From a virus, in IMG/VR virus record IMGVR_UViG_3300031167_000025, positions 1 to 28,722 of that record: a stretch of DNA of 28,722 bases; one strand, 5' to 3'. Below the pieces are notes generated by a model, which did no database searches, was not told the DNA's origin, and worked only from the letters and a program-made list of their open reading frames with translations. How positions within the stretch are numbered: the stretch's first letter is position 1; each line of letters starts with the position of its first letter. Shown here piece by piece: positions 5,836 to 12,634 of this stretch. The position numbers were made by a program, and so were the translations under genes.

Positions 5836-6141
5836 ATGAACGCACAAGAACAGGTAAAAGAAGTAAGAGATATAGTAAGACACTATTTCGAAGAAAACAG
5901 TATGTATGCTGGGATTGATGATATGAGTACTGATAATAAAGAACATGTTATTAATATCGGTGCTAGTATATTATGTACTAAATGGGGTATTGGATATGAA
6001 GGTGGTAGTTTTGTACAAGCTGTCGTTGAAAACGATTTACAAGGTGCAATTGGAAGAGCAGATGGAATAAGCTTGAGAGCTTTAAAATTCTTTTGTCAAT
6101 TAATGTATAATACTGGTCAACCAGTTTTTAAAGAAATATAA
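5836..6141 (+). CDS. Hypothetical protein (101 aa)
   Basis: A helical acidic protein: MNAQEQVKEVRDIVRHYFEE, then Gly-rich turns (GIGYEGGSFVQAVVENDL), ending in a helix with a Cys (LKFFCQLMYNTGQP). This pattern is seen in phage proteins of unknown function. It is the first gene of a four-gene unit (5836-7201) behind promoter copy 3. Confidence 0.75.
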   Translation: MNAQEQVKEVRDIVRHYFEENSMYAGIDDMSTDNKEHVINIGASILCTKWGIGYEGGSFVQAVVENDLQGAIGRADGISLRALKFFCQLMYNTGQPVFKEI

Positions 6142-6144
6142 ACT

Positions 6145-6426
6145 ATGAAAAATTTAAACAAAATATTTTACGTATCAATAATACTTATACTATTTTCAAG
6201 TTGTGCTAACACTGTTGATGTTCAAGATTGTGTTGTTTATAATCCTTCTGGCTTCTGGTCAGGATTATGGCACGGAATCACATTACCTTTTTCTTTTATA
6301 GGGAGTTTATTCTCAGACAATATTGCAGTATACTCTATTAATAATAATGGAGGTTGGTATAATTTTGGATTTGTATTAGGTACGACTGCTGCATTTAAAA
6401 CAACAACTACTAAATCAAAAAAATAA
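6145..6426 (+). CDS. Small phage-encoded lipoprotein (93 aa)
   Basis: A signal peptide (MKNLNKIFYVSIILILFSSC) ends in lipobox LFSSC with acylated Cys20. The body has a second hydrophobic segment, SGLWHGITLPFSFIGSLF, and ends NNNGGWYNFGFVLGTTA. A similar arrangement is found in small membrane proteins carried by bacterial genomes and prophages. It should sit in the host membrane; a role in superinfection exclusion or membrane integrity is possible but inferred. It starts 3 bases after the preceding stop. Confidence 0.82.
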   Translation: MKNLNKIFYVSIILILFSSCANTVDVQDCVVYNPSGFWSGLWHGITLPFSFIGSLFSDNIAVYSINNNGGWYNFGFVLGTTAAFKTTTTKSKK

Positions 6427-6427
6427 T

Positions 6428-6601
6428 ATGAGTAAATTTAAAATTGGTGATAAAGCCACAAAAGAAAAAGGATATAAATTTCCATGTACAATAGTATCTG
6501 TATTTGAAACAAAGGAAGGTAATATTAGATTAGTTGCAGAAATGGATGAATTCGGATTATTACATATATTTAACGAAAGTCAATTAACCTTAAACAATTA
6601 A
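6428..6601 (+). CDS. Small hypothetical protein (57 aa), conserved phage type
   Basis: An ATG right after the lipoprotein stop opens a frame that ends 3 bases before the 6605 start. Sequence features: a KIGDKATKEKGYKFPC start, a strand-rich middle (TIVSVFETKEGNIRLVAEM) and an LLHIFNESQL end. This is the pattern of a small SH3-like or beta-barrel phage protein that recurs in many phages. The exact fit between its neighbours supports it as a real gene. Confidence 0.75.
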   Translation: MSKFKIGDKATKEKGYKFPCTIVSVFETKEGNIRLVAEMDEFGLLHIFNESQLTLNN

Positions 6602-6604
6602 ACC

Positions 6605-7201
6605 ATGGGTAATACTGCAGACAAAGCAAAATTAGAATTTGAAGTTTTAAGAAGTACAGTAGAAGATGCAATCATAGCACCTTTTGAAAAAGAGATACTT
6701 GCATTAGTAGATAAGTTTGGTGAAAGCGGACAGAGTGGAGGCTCTGCACAATATACTGCAAGCGCAATATCATTAGCAGTTAAGAAATTATGTATGCGGG
6801 AACCTATATGCGATATTACCGGTATTGATTCCGAATGGAACGACGTTAGGGAATATTGCGACGGTAGAGAGACATATCAGAATAAAAGATTGTCGTCGGT
6901 ATTTAAAGAAGGGAAAGAAGGAACTCCATATTATTTAAATGCAATCGTTTTTAAAGGACAAGATGATAGTACTTTCACAAGTAATTCAGTTAAATTAAAA
7001 GATGGAAGTAAACTTGGAAGTAGCCAATCCATTAAATTACCATTCAAACCTAAAACATTTTATGTAGATGTTATTGAAACAGAATGGCACAAGAATAAAG
7101 AGACTGGTGAATTAACTGTACAACCAGGCGGTGGCTGGTGGACCTCAGTTATTAAAGACGAAAGTCAATTAGAAGAGGTATTTGATTACTATCAGAAATA
7201 A
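6605..7201 (+). CDS. Hypothetical protein (198 aa), conserved phage type
   Basis: An acidic soluble protein. The segment TYQNKRLSSVFKEGKEGTPY followed by YLNAIVFKGQ and later LPFKPKTFYVDVIE looks like a protein of unknown function found in many large phages. It has no signal peptide or catalytic signature. It is the last gene of the unit begun at promoter copy 3. A 7-bp inverted repeat lies 3' of it (TGTTCATTAATAATGAACGA region, about 7221-7240) and may stabilise or end the transcript. Confidence 0.8.
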   Translation: MGNTADKAKLEFEVLRSTVEDAIIAPFEKEILALVDKFGESGQSGGSAQYTASAISLAVKKLCMREPICDITGIDSEWNDVREYCDGRETYQNKRLSSVFKEGKEGTPYYLNAIVFKGQDDSTFTSNSVKLKDGSKLGSSQSIKLPFKPKTFYVDVIETEWHKNKETGELTVQPGGGWWTSVIKDESQLEEVFDYYQK

Positions 7202-7282
7202 GTCGTTCACTTCTTGTGAGTGTTCATTAATAATGAACGATAAATGAACATATCTAAAAACTTTATGAAAATAAGTGCTCTA

Positions 7283-7325
7283 AAGTTTTTTTATATCAAT
7301 TAAAAGTGTTATATTTACTTATAAC
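7283..7325 (+). promoter_or_regulatory. Promoter module copy 4
   Basis: AAGTTTTTTTATATCAATTAAAAG leads into TGTTATATTTACTTATAAC, ending 13 bases before the DNA ligase ATG at 7339. An AAAATAAGTG box lies at about 7268-7277. This copy is nearly identical to copies 1 and 6. Confidence 0.82.
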
Positions 7326-7338
7326 TAATAAACAACAT

Positions 7339-8652
7339 ATGAAAAAATCAAATTTACAATTAATACAAGATTTTATAGAGGCATCTAACTCCTCAAACTC
7401 AAATACTGATAAATTAAATGTTTTAAAAACATATACGGAATATCCGGTAGTTTGTAGTGCATTGCTATATACATATGATCCTTATAAACAATACTATGTT
7501 ACTTCAAAGAATTGCAAGAAGAGGTCAGACATTGTTGGAGCACCAGGTCAATATTTTGATCTTTTCGATCTACTTGATGATCTTAATAATAGAGTAATCA
7601 CTGGACATGTCGGAATTGGAGCAGTTAATCAATTTGTAAGTGAAAACCAAGAATTTGAGGACATTATCTTTAATATTATTGATGGAAACCTTAAAACAAG
7701 GTCGACTGCATCTATGATTAACAAGGTAGTTCCTGGATTGATACCGACATTCGATGTTGCATTAGCAGAAGCATATAATGCCAAAACTAAAAAGAAGGTA
7801 AACTGGGACGACGGATGGTACGTTAGTCGTAAATTAGATGGAGTAAGATGTATATGTATCATTGATGAAAATAGTGATGCTAAGTTTTATTCTAGAGCTG
7901 GTAACGAATTCAAAACTCTTGGTAAAATTGCAGAAGTAATCAAAGCATCTGGCGCAAAGAACGTTATATTAGACGGAGAGGTTTGTATTTTAGATGAAAA
8001 AGGAGATGAAGATTTCCAGAGCATCATAAAAGAAATAGGACGTAAAAACCACACCATTGAATTTCCAAGACTAATAACTTTTGATATTTTAACACCAGAT
8101 AATTTTGATACAGGAACATCTAGGAATATATTAGGTAAAAGATACGAAGCATTAGACGCTTTCATGGATATTTACATGAAGTCTTTCAATAATCATATTT
8201 CAATGACTTATCAAGAAATTGTAGAAGATGATAAACAACTAGAAGATCAGATTGCAAAAGCAAACAAATACGGATGGGAAGGTTTAATGATTCGTAAGAA
8301 CGATATTTATAAAGGTAAAAGATCTTCAGATATTCTAAAGATTAAATCATTTGTTGATGATGAGTATATTGTAGTTGCTGTAGAAAATTCAATCAATAGA
8401 GTTATCGTTGAAGGTAAAGAGGTTGAAGAAATGATGCTAAAGAATATCATTATAGAACATAAAGGATCTAAGGTTCATGTTGGTAGTGGATTCTCACATG
8501 AACAAAGACGACATTACTTTTTAAATCCTAATGATATTGTAGGTAAAACAGTTACAGTTCAATATTTTGAAGCAACTGAAAACCAAGAGGGAGGATATTC
8601 ATTAAGGTTTCCAGTGATAAAGGCAATCTACGAAACAAAGAGAGATTTTTAA
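7339..8652 (+). CDS. ATP-dependent DNA ligase
   Basis: A 437-aa nick-sealing ligase. The adenylated lysine is K165 in SRKLDGVR (motif I). Further nucleotidyltransferase motifs are LDGE at 211-214 (III), FDIL at 248-251 (IIIa), EGLMIRK at 314-320 (IV) and LKIK at 333-336 (V). An OB-fold domain follows. The N-terminal ~150 residues are a helical DNA-binding region. I start at ATG 7339, not the in-frame ATG at 7306, because 7306 lies inside the promoter module. It probably joins nicks in phage replication and repair. Confidence 0.95.
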   Translation: MKKSNLQLIQDFIEASNSSNSNTDKLNVLKTYTEYPVVCSALLYTYDPYKQYYVTSKNCKKRSDIVGAPGQYFDLFDLLDDLNNRVITGHVGIGAVNQFVSENQEFEDIIFNIIDGNLKTRSTASMINKVVPGLIPTFDVALAEAYNAKTKKKVNWDDGWYVSRKLDGVRCICIIDENSDAKFYSRAGNEFKTLGKIAEVIKASGAKNVILDGEVCILDEKGDEDFQSIIKEIGRKNHTIEFPRLITFDILTPDNFDTGTSRNILGKRYEALDAFMDIYMKSFNNHISMTYQEIVEDDKQLEDQIAKANKYGWEGLMIRKNDIYKGKRSSDILKIKSFVDDEYIVVAVENSINRVIVEGKEVEEMMLKNIIIEHKGSKVHVGSGFSHEQRRHYFLNPNDIVGKTVTVQYFEATENQEGGYSLRFPVIKAIYETKRDF

Positions 8653-8663
8653 ATATAAAATAT

Positions 8664-8888
8664 ATGGAAAGTAAAAAGAAATTCACACCGATATATGAAC
8701 CAACTAGCGATATGCGAACTAATTCATTATCTAAAGTAGAGGGAGGTTCTACGGTTACTATCATATATGAGGGATATCGGGTAGATTACACGAATATAAA
8801 GAATCCGATAAGATATTTGGAAACAGTATTCGCGAAAACGAAAGAGGAAATAATAGGAGTATTAATTAACGGAAAACCACATAAATAG
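8664..8888 (+). CDS. Hypothetical protein (74 aa)
   Basis: It starts 11 bases after the ligase stop, so it probably shares that transcript. A basic N-terminus (MESKKKFTPIYEP) leads to a strand-rich middle (STVTIIYEGYRVDY) and a helix (KTKEEIIGVLING). No known domain recognised. Its reading frame fits tightly between neighbours. Confidence 0.7.
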   Translation: MESKKKFTPIYEPTSDMRTNSLSKVEGGSTVTIIYEGYRVDYTNIKNPIRYLETVFAKTKEEIIGVLINGKPHK

Positions 8889-8893
8889 AGCGT

Positions 8894-9592
8894 ATGAATT
8901 TAATATTAGGAGATGGATTACTAGGAAGTGCAGTGATTGGGGCAAGCGGCTGGCCGTTTGTTTCTAGAAGAGAAAATGGATTCGATCTTAATAATGAATC
9001 ATCATGGAGAAACAATGTACCGAATGGAGTTGCTAATATTATTAATCTTATAGCAAATACAGATACTTATAGTAAAGACATCGATGAGTTGTTTGAAACT
9101 AATTATCGTGGAGTCGTTAAGCTTGTTGATTACTGTAATGATAAGCGCATTAAGCTTATTCATTTCTCAACAGACTACGTTTATGAGAACTCTAAGTCAA
9201 ACGCAAAAGAGACAGACAAAACTAAACCTACTACACCATACGCTATGTCTAAGGCACTTGCTGACGAGTACATAATGAAACATTCTAATAATTATTTAAT
9301 TCTTAGAGGAGCCCAGAAAGACGATCCATTTCCATACGATACAGCATTTGTAAATCTACATGGAAACTTTGATTATCCCGATGTTATTGCAGATATTGTA
9401 ATAGATATGGTTAGAAGCGAAGCAGTTGGATTATACAATATCGGGACAGCCACTAAATCTATGTATGATTTAGCTAAGTTAACAAAACCGCAAGTAGAAT
9501 CAGCAATAGCGCCTGACCACTTCCCAAACGATGTTACGATGAATTTATCAAAAATGAATAAACACTTAAAACAATGGCAGGACCAAGAATAA
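8894..9592 (+). CDS. RmlD-like NAD(P)-dependent sugar-nucleotide reductase/epimerase
   Basis: A 232-aa extended short-chain dehydrogenase. It begins with a dinucleotide-binding loop GDGLLGS (6-12). The catalytic set is Ser92/Thr93 in HFSTDYVYE and Tyr116-x-x-x-Lys120 in TPYAMSKA. The STDYVY signature is typical of dTDP-4-dehydrorhamnose reductase and related epimerases. It is shorter than RmlD (about 290 aa), with a reduced C-terminal substrate domain, so the substrate may differ. It precedes a zinc-ribbon gene and a 2OG oxygenase in one coupled unit. Confidence 0.82.
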   Translation: MNLILGDGLLGSAVIGASGWPFVSRRENGFDLNNESSWRNNVPNGVANIINLIANTDTYSKDIDELFETNYRGVVKLVDYCNDKRIKLIHFSTDYVYENSKSNAKETDKTKPTTPYAMSKALADEYIMKHSNNYLILRGAQKDDPFPYDTAFVNLHGNFDYPDVIADIVIDMVRSEAVGLYNIGTATKSMYDLAKLTKPQVESAIAPDHFPNDVTMNLSKMNKHLKQWQDQE

Positions 9593-9807
9593 CAATATGT
9601 AGTGGATGTCTAGAAGATTTCCAGAACAATGACTTATATACAGTATCTAGATTTATAAATAGATCAGTTGGTATTAAGAGTGGATTGTACGGAGTTCCTT
9701 ATTGTGAAAAATGTATCAAAGATACTGATTCATATCATAAAATAACAACTCAGCCCAAGAATAAAATTAAAGAAGCGCTAGCTAAAAAGAAACCCAAAAA
9801 GAAATGA
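9574..9807 (+). CDS. Small zinc-ribbon protein (77 aa)
   Basis: Two cysteine pairs, CSGC near the N-terminus and CEKC about 40 residues later, form a likely four-Cys zinc site. The C-terminus is a basic tail rich in Lys and Pro (ALAKKKPKKK). It overlaps the RmlD-like gene by 19 bases and the oxygenase by 4 (ATGA). It may bind nucleic acid or act as an adaptor. No named family recognised. Confidence 0.75.
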   Translation: MAGPRITICSGCLEDFQNNDLYTVSRFINRSVGIKSGLYGVPYCEKCIKDTDSYHKITTQPKNKIKEALAKKKPKKK

Positions 9808-10538
9808 TAAACCCTAAGATTGCAGTAGCAGCAGGCTCATTAACCGCAACATATAATAATGCAGCGGAATTCCCTCATATAGTATTTGATGATTTTATAG
9901 ATCCATCAATACTAAAGGATGTTAATGTGGAAGCTCAGATGATATTAAACGAAGATGAGGAAACTAGAAATTGGAGATTTGGCATTAACGAGGCAGATCA
10001 TCCAGATCAAATATTAAAGAAAGGTATTAAAGACCTAGAGAAAATGACACCCTCTATGAATTTACTATGTAGATACTTTAATGATGATGCATTTATGGTA
10101 TTCTTGAGAGAATTAACAGGTTTAAAGGATCTTGTGCCCGACTGGGGATTTGCAGGTGGAGGATTCCATGTAACATCACCTGGTGGATTATTAGGAATTC
10201 ATCATGATTTCAATTTCAAAGATGACATGGGACCTGAGAGAATGTATCGTAAAATAAACTTGCTTGTTTATATAAACGAAGAGTGGGAAGACGAGTGGGA
10301 TGGGGCTCTAGAGCTTTGGAAATCTGATTTAACGAATGATTTTAAAACATTGCAGCCAAAATATGGTAGAGCAGTTTTATTTAATATAGAGAATGCGCCA
10401 CACGGACATCCCCGCCCATTAAAATGCCCAGAAGGAGAAACTCGAAGAAGTTTAGCGTTCTATTATTATGACAAAGTAGTGCCAACTAATGAATTGTATG
10501 AAAGAGCATATTGGAAATACGGTAAAGAATTAAAATAA
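9804..10538 (+). CDS. 2-oxoglutarate/Fe(II)-dependent oxygenase (prolyl-4-hydroxylase-like)
   Basis: A 244-aa dioxygenase. The iron ligands are H133 and D135 in GIHHDFNF and probably H200 in NAPHGHPRPL. Arg214/Arg215 in ETRRSLAFYYY would hold 2-oxoglutarate. The N-terminal EFPHIVFDDFID is typical of P4H-like enzymes found in phages and sugar-modification clusters. It would hydroxylate a protein, nucleotide or sugar substrate. ATGA overlap with the zinc-ribbon gene implies coupled expression. Confidence 0.88.
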   Translation: MINPKIAVAAGSLTATYNNAAEFPHIVFDDFIDPSILKDVNVEAQMILNEDEETRNWRFGINEADHPDQILKKGIKDLEKMTPSMNLLCRYFNDDAFMVFLRELTGLKDLVPDWGFAGGGFHVTSPGGLLGIHHDFNFKDDMGPERMYRKINLLVYINEEWEDEWDGALELWKSDLTNDFKTLQPKYGRAVLFNIENAPHGHPRPLKCPEGETRRSLAFYYYDKVVPTNELYERAYWKYGKELK

Positions 10539-10549
10539 ATTGAAATAGG

Positions 10550-10581
10550 TTGAAACTTTTCAATATAACTATATATAAATT
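10550..10581 (+). promoter_or_regulatory. Class 2 promoter (TTGAAAC-N17-TATAAATT)
   Basis: TTGAAAC at 10550-10556 and TATAAATT at 10574-10581, separated by exactly 17 bases, stand 24 bases ahead of the histone-like gene. The same layout with 17 bases recurs at 12691, 20775, 21471 and 25346. It looks like a -35/-10 pair rather than the Bacteroidota -33/-7 pair. Confidence 0.55.
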
Positions 10582-10605
10582 AAGAATTTTAAAAAAGAAA
10601 TTATT

Positions 10606-10785
10606 ATGATACAAGATTTAATTACACAATTAGAACAAACAGTAGAAGATATTAGAACTGATGCTGCTAAATTTGACGAAAAAGGAAATAAGGCTGCAGG
10701 AACAAGAGTTCGTAAAGCAATGCAAGCTATTAAAGGTTTAGCACAAGACGTAAGAGTCGCAGTTTCAGAAGCTAACAACTCTTAA
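10606..10785 (+). CDS. Histone H1-like (Hc1-type) DNA-binding protein (59 aa)
   Basis: The product matches the small histone H1-like proteins widespread in Bacteroidota. A helical N-terminus (MIQDLITQLEQTVEDIRTDA) precedes the hallmark KGNKAAGTRVRKAMQ and a final helix (IKGLAQDVRVAVSEA). Family members are about 58 aa, as here, and are thought to bind DNA and help compact it. In a phage it may package or protect DNA or alter host chromatin. It has its own class 2 promoter. Confidence 0.85.
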   Translation: MIQDLITQLEQTVEDIRTDAAKFDEKGNKAAGTRVRKAMQAIKGLAQDVRVAVSEANNS

Positions 10786-10843
10786 ATTAAATTAGATCAC
10801 GATTGCAGCGAATAATTCTAGATAAGTAAGACTGTTTTTCAAT

Positions 10844-10873
10844 GATCTATTAGTCTATCACACTAGACTTTAA
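10844..10873 (+). other. Hairpin between histone-like gene and tRNA-Ala
   Basis: AGTCTA and TAGACT pair over a 6-base loop (TCACAC) near 10851-10868. The surrounding 10786-10886 stretch has no gene. The hairpin may be a weak 3' end signal for the histone-like mRNA, but no T-run follows. Confidence 0.3.
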
Positions 10874-10886
10874 ATAAAGGTGATTT

Positions 10887-10960
10887 GATAAGGAAGTTAT
10901 GATACTATCATATTCAGTGATTTTGATTACAGGATATATACTACTTCTAAATACCTTATC
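10887..10960 (+). ncRNA. Three-way-junction RNA directly upstream of tRNA-Ala
   Basis: The closing stem is GATAAGG (10887-10893) with CCTTATC (10954-10960), backed by AAGT/ACTT. Inside are TATGAT-ACT-ATCATA (10898-10912) and GTGAT-TTTG-ATTAC (10917-10930). It ends 4 bases before the tRNA. The design recalls the elements at 468-521 and 1523-1618, although the sequences are unrelated. It could guide tRNA 5' processing or be a separate RNA. Confidence 0.42.
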
Positions 10961-10964
10961 TAAT

Positions 10965-11037
10965 GGGGGATTGGTGAAATTGGCTATCACGCTGCCCTTG
11001 CACGGCTGTATTTTGAGTTCGAGTCTCAAATTCTCCA
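10965..11037 (+). tRNA. tRNA-Ala (TGC)
   Basis: The acceptor GGGGGAT pairs with ATTCTCC and keeps the alanine identity pair G3-U70. The D-stem is GTGA/TCAC. The anticodon loop CTTGCAC puts TGC at 10999-11001. The T-stem is TTGAG/CTCAA around TTCGAGT. Oddities are one T-T mismatch in the anticodon stem (10993/11007) and a 4-base variable loop. The discriminator is A11037. CCA is not encoded. Confidence 0.88.
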
Positions 11038-11057
11038 CATTGTGCTTATCAGCAACA

Positions 11058-11090
11058 AAGGCTTTATATATTAATATATAAAGCCTTTTT
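11058..11090 (+). terminator. Strong intrinsic terminator after tRNA-Ala
   Basis: AAGGCTTTATATAT and ATATATAAAGCCTT pair over a 2-base loop and are followed by a T-run. The A-run before the stem makes it able to act on both strands. It ends the histone-like/tRNA-Ala unit. Confidence 0.9.
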
Positions 11091-11096
11091 ACTTTT

Positions 11097-11167
11097 AAAG
11101 ATCTCCTGATTCCATAAATATAGTAGTTTGTCGTTATTCAATTGTATTTGTCCAGGAGATCTTTTTT
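11097..11167 (+). terminator. Conserved 62-nt structured terminator motif, copy A
   Basis: The outer helix GATCTCCTG/CAGGAGATC (11100-11108/11153-11161) is extended by AAA/TTT and followed by T6. The inner helix is AAATATA/TGTATTT (11116-11122/11143-11149), with an internal loop beginning ATTCCA. The apical loop of 20 nt includes GTTTGT and TTATTCAA. Copy B at 19098-19159 keeps length, loops and helices with compensatory changes. The loop sequence GTTTGTCGTTAT (11126-11137) is fully complementary to 11182-11193 in the next gene's leader. Confidence 0.75.
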
Positions 11168-11170
11168 ATT

Positions 11171-11180
11171 AGATATATAG
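11171..11180 (+). promoter_or_regulatory. AGATATATA motif before GIY-YIG gene
   Basis: AGATATATAG sits right after terminator copy A and 26 bases before the ATG at 11206. The predicted transcript would begin near the 12-nt stretch complementary to the terminator loop. The same order, terminator motif then AGATATATA, is seen at 19098-19193. Confidence 0.45.
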
Positions 11181-11205
11181 TATAACGACAAACAAACTAT
11201 ATAGC

Positions 11206-11703
11206 ATGTACATTTACAAAATTACAAACAATCTTAATGGAAAGTCTTATATTGGACTTAAATCTAAAACTGTAGAAGAATCTGAGGATTATTACGGTTC
11301 AGGGAAACTTATAAACCAAGCTATTGATAAGTATGGTAAGGAAAACTTCACAAAAGAAATATTAGAAAGAAACATAGACTCTCATGAGATCTTAAATGAC
11401 CAGGAGATCTATTGGATAAAATATATTGATACATTCAATAAAGGTTATAATTTAACCAAGGGAGGCCAGGGAAATCTAGGGCGTGTTACTTCAGAGGAAA
11501 CCAGGGCTAAGTTAAGTGAAGCTGCTAAACAACCTCTATCCGAAGAGACTAAAGAAAAGATTAGACAAAAGGCTAAGTTAAGAAAAGGCCGTAAGGTGAC
11601 TGAAGAAACTAGATTAAAATTAATAAAAGTAGCAACAGGCCGTAAGATGTCTGAAGAAACTAGACTAAAGATGTCTAATTCTGCGAAGAATAGAAGAAAA
11701 TAA
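11206..11703 (+). CDS. GIY-YIG homing endonuclease with NUMOD3 repeats
   Basis: The N-terminal nuclease domain (1-90) carries YIY (2-4) and YIG (15-17), then YYGSGKLINQAIDKYGKENF and a catalytic-type Glu in DQEIYWI. The C-terminal half has repeated NUMOD3 DNA-binding modules with the pattern S-E-E-T-R-x-K, four times from about residue 105 on. This is typical of free-standing SegA-like phage homing endonucleases. It lies between terminator copy A and the lipoprotein unit, a common insertion site for such mobile genes. Confidence 0.92.
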   Translation: MYIYKITNNLNGKSYIGLKSKTVEESEDYYGSGKLINQAIDKYGKENFTKEILERNIDSHEILNDQEIYWIKYIDTFNKGYNLTKGGQGNLGRVTSEETRAKLSEAAKQPLSEETKEKIRQKAKLRKGRKVTEETRLKLIKVATGRKMSEETRLKMSNSAKNRRK

Positions 11704-11715
11704 TTGAAAGTTTTT

Positions 11716-11757
11716 CACAAGGATTTTTTTATGTCGTTTTTCTTGTTTATAATATAA
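11716..11757 (+). promoter_or_regulatory. Degenerate promoter module copy
   Basis: CAAGGATTTTTTTATGTC, followed after a T-rich stretch by TTTATAATATAAAG, resembles the promoter module (compare CAAGGGTTTTTTTATATC in copy 6). The -7 core is changed to TATAATATA. It lies about 88 bases before the intact copy 5, so the lipoprotein gene may have tandem promoters. Confidence 0.35.
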
Positions 11758-11766
11758 AGAATGTCC

Positions 11767-11785
11767 TATCTATAATCATTATAAA
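11767..11785 (+). promoter_or_regulatory. Shared upstream box, second copy
   Basis: TATCTATAATCATTATAAA matches 4794-4812 at all but one base. It precedes promoter copy 5 by about 20 bases, as the first precedes copy 2. Confidence 0.35.
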
Positions 11786-11804
11786 CTACAAAATAAATAC
11801 ATAA

Positions 11805-11846
11805 AAGTTTTTTTATATCAATATAAAGTGTTATATTTACTTATAA
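11805..11846 (+). promoter_or_regulatory. Promoter module copy 5
   Basis: AAGTTTTTTTATATCAATATAAAG leads into TGTTATATTTACTTATAAC, ending 15 bases before the lipoprotein ATG at 11862. The AAAATAAGTG box is absent, and the shared TATCTATAATCA box is used instead. Confidence 0.8.
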
Positions 11847-11861
11847 CTAAAATTTTATATC

Positions 11862-12626
11862 ATGAAAAAATACTTATTTATTACAGTAGCATTATTTATT
11901 TCAACGTCATTCACCTCATGTGATAAGGAGGCAATATACGAAGAGCCGATCGAACTAGAACCTATTAGTGACGCTAGGTTATGTATTAAACGCACAGTAG
12001 AACGGGCAAGTACCTTATTTATTAGTGGAAACACTAAAATATATGAATATACTTACACTGGATCGAGATTATTAAATTGGACCTTAACTCGAATTGACGA
12101 AAGTACTACGTCAAAGGAAACATACGATAATACTTATAAAAACGGATTAATAACCAGTATGTCAATATATAATACATTAGGTCGAGATGATTCTTATGAT
12201 TTTGAGTATGATAGTGCAGATAGGGTAATTAAACAAATTAAAAACAATGTGGTTGAATTCACATATATCTATATTGGCAATTCTGTGGAAAAATACGATT
12301 CTTCTGGAGAATTACAAGTGAAGCAAACATATGACGAGTACGATAACATGATTCAGCGTAAATCTAAGAATGCAATTAATACATGGGAGATTGTCGATAT
12401 GACTCATGATGATAAAAACATGGCATTTAAGAATGTAGATATATGGTACCCTACTAGCCCATTTAGATATAAAAGTAGCAACAATTTTATTACACAGGTT
12501 TCAAGTACAGACAACTGGTCTCTAACTAGAGATATAACATACGATTTGAGTGATTTTCCAACAGAGATTACAACATATCACCCTGATGGTATGATAAGTA
12601 TAGAAACCTTAGAATATAACAAGTAA
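11862..12626 (+). CDS. Lipoprotein with YD-repeat-like strands (254 aa)
   Basis: A lipoprotein signal (MKKYLFITVALFISTSFTSC) puts the acylated Cys at 20. The mature part has repeated beta-hairpin units of Rhs/YD type, such as YEYTYTGSRLLNWTL, FEYDSADRVIKQIKN and QTYDEYDNMIQRKS. Bacteroidota surface lipoproteins often have this build. In a phage, behind a strong early-type promoter, it could coat the host envelope or block a receptor. That role is inference. It has a promoter and a possible weak terminator (12635-12666) of its own, as an independent moron would. Confidence 0.82.
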   Translation: MKKYLFITVALFISTSFTSCDKEAIYEEPIELEPISDARLCIKRTVERASTLFISGNTKIYEYTYTGSRLLNWTLTRIDESTTSKETYDNTYKNGLITSMSIYNTLGRDDSYDFEYDSADRVIKQIKNNVVEFTYIYIGNSVEKYDSSGELQVKQTYDEYDNMIQRKSKNAINTWEIVDMTHDDKNMAFKNVDIWYPTSPFRYKSSNNFITQVSSTDNWSLTRDITYDLSDFPTEITTYHPDGMISIETLEYNK

Positions 12627-12634
12627 TATTCAAC

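Noticed and set aside
7306-7338. Upstream ATG for the DNA ligase
   Set aside because: It lies within the conserved promoter module, at the expected -7 region, so it cannot be in the mRNA of that promoter.
10899-11081. Small hydrophobic ORF across tRNA-Ala
   Set aside because: It covers the whole tRNA gene and part of the terminator stem.
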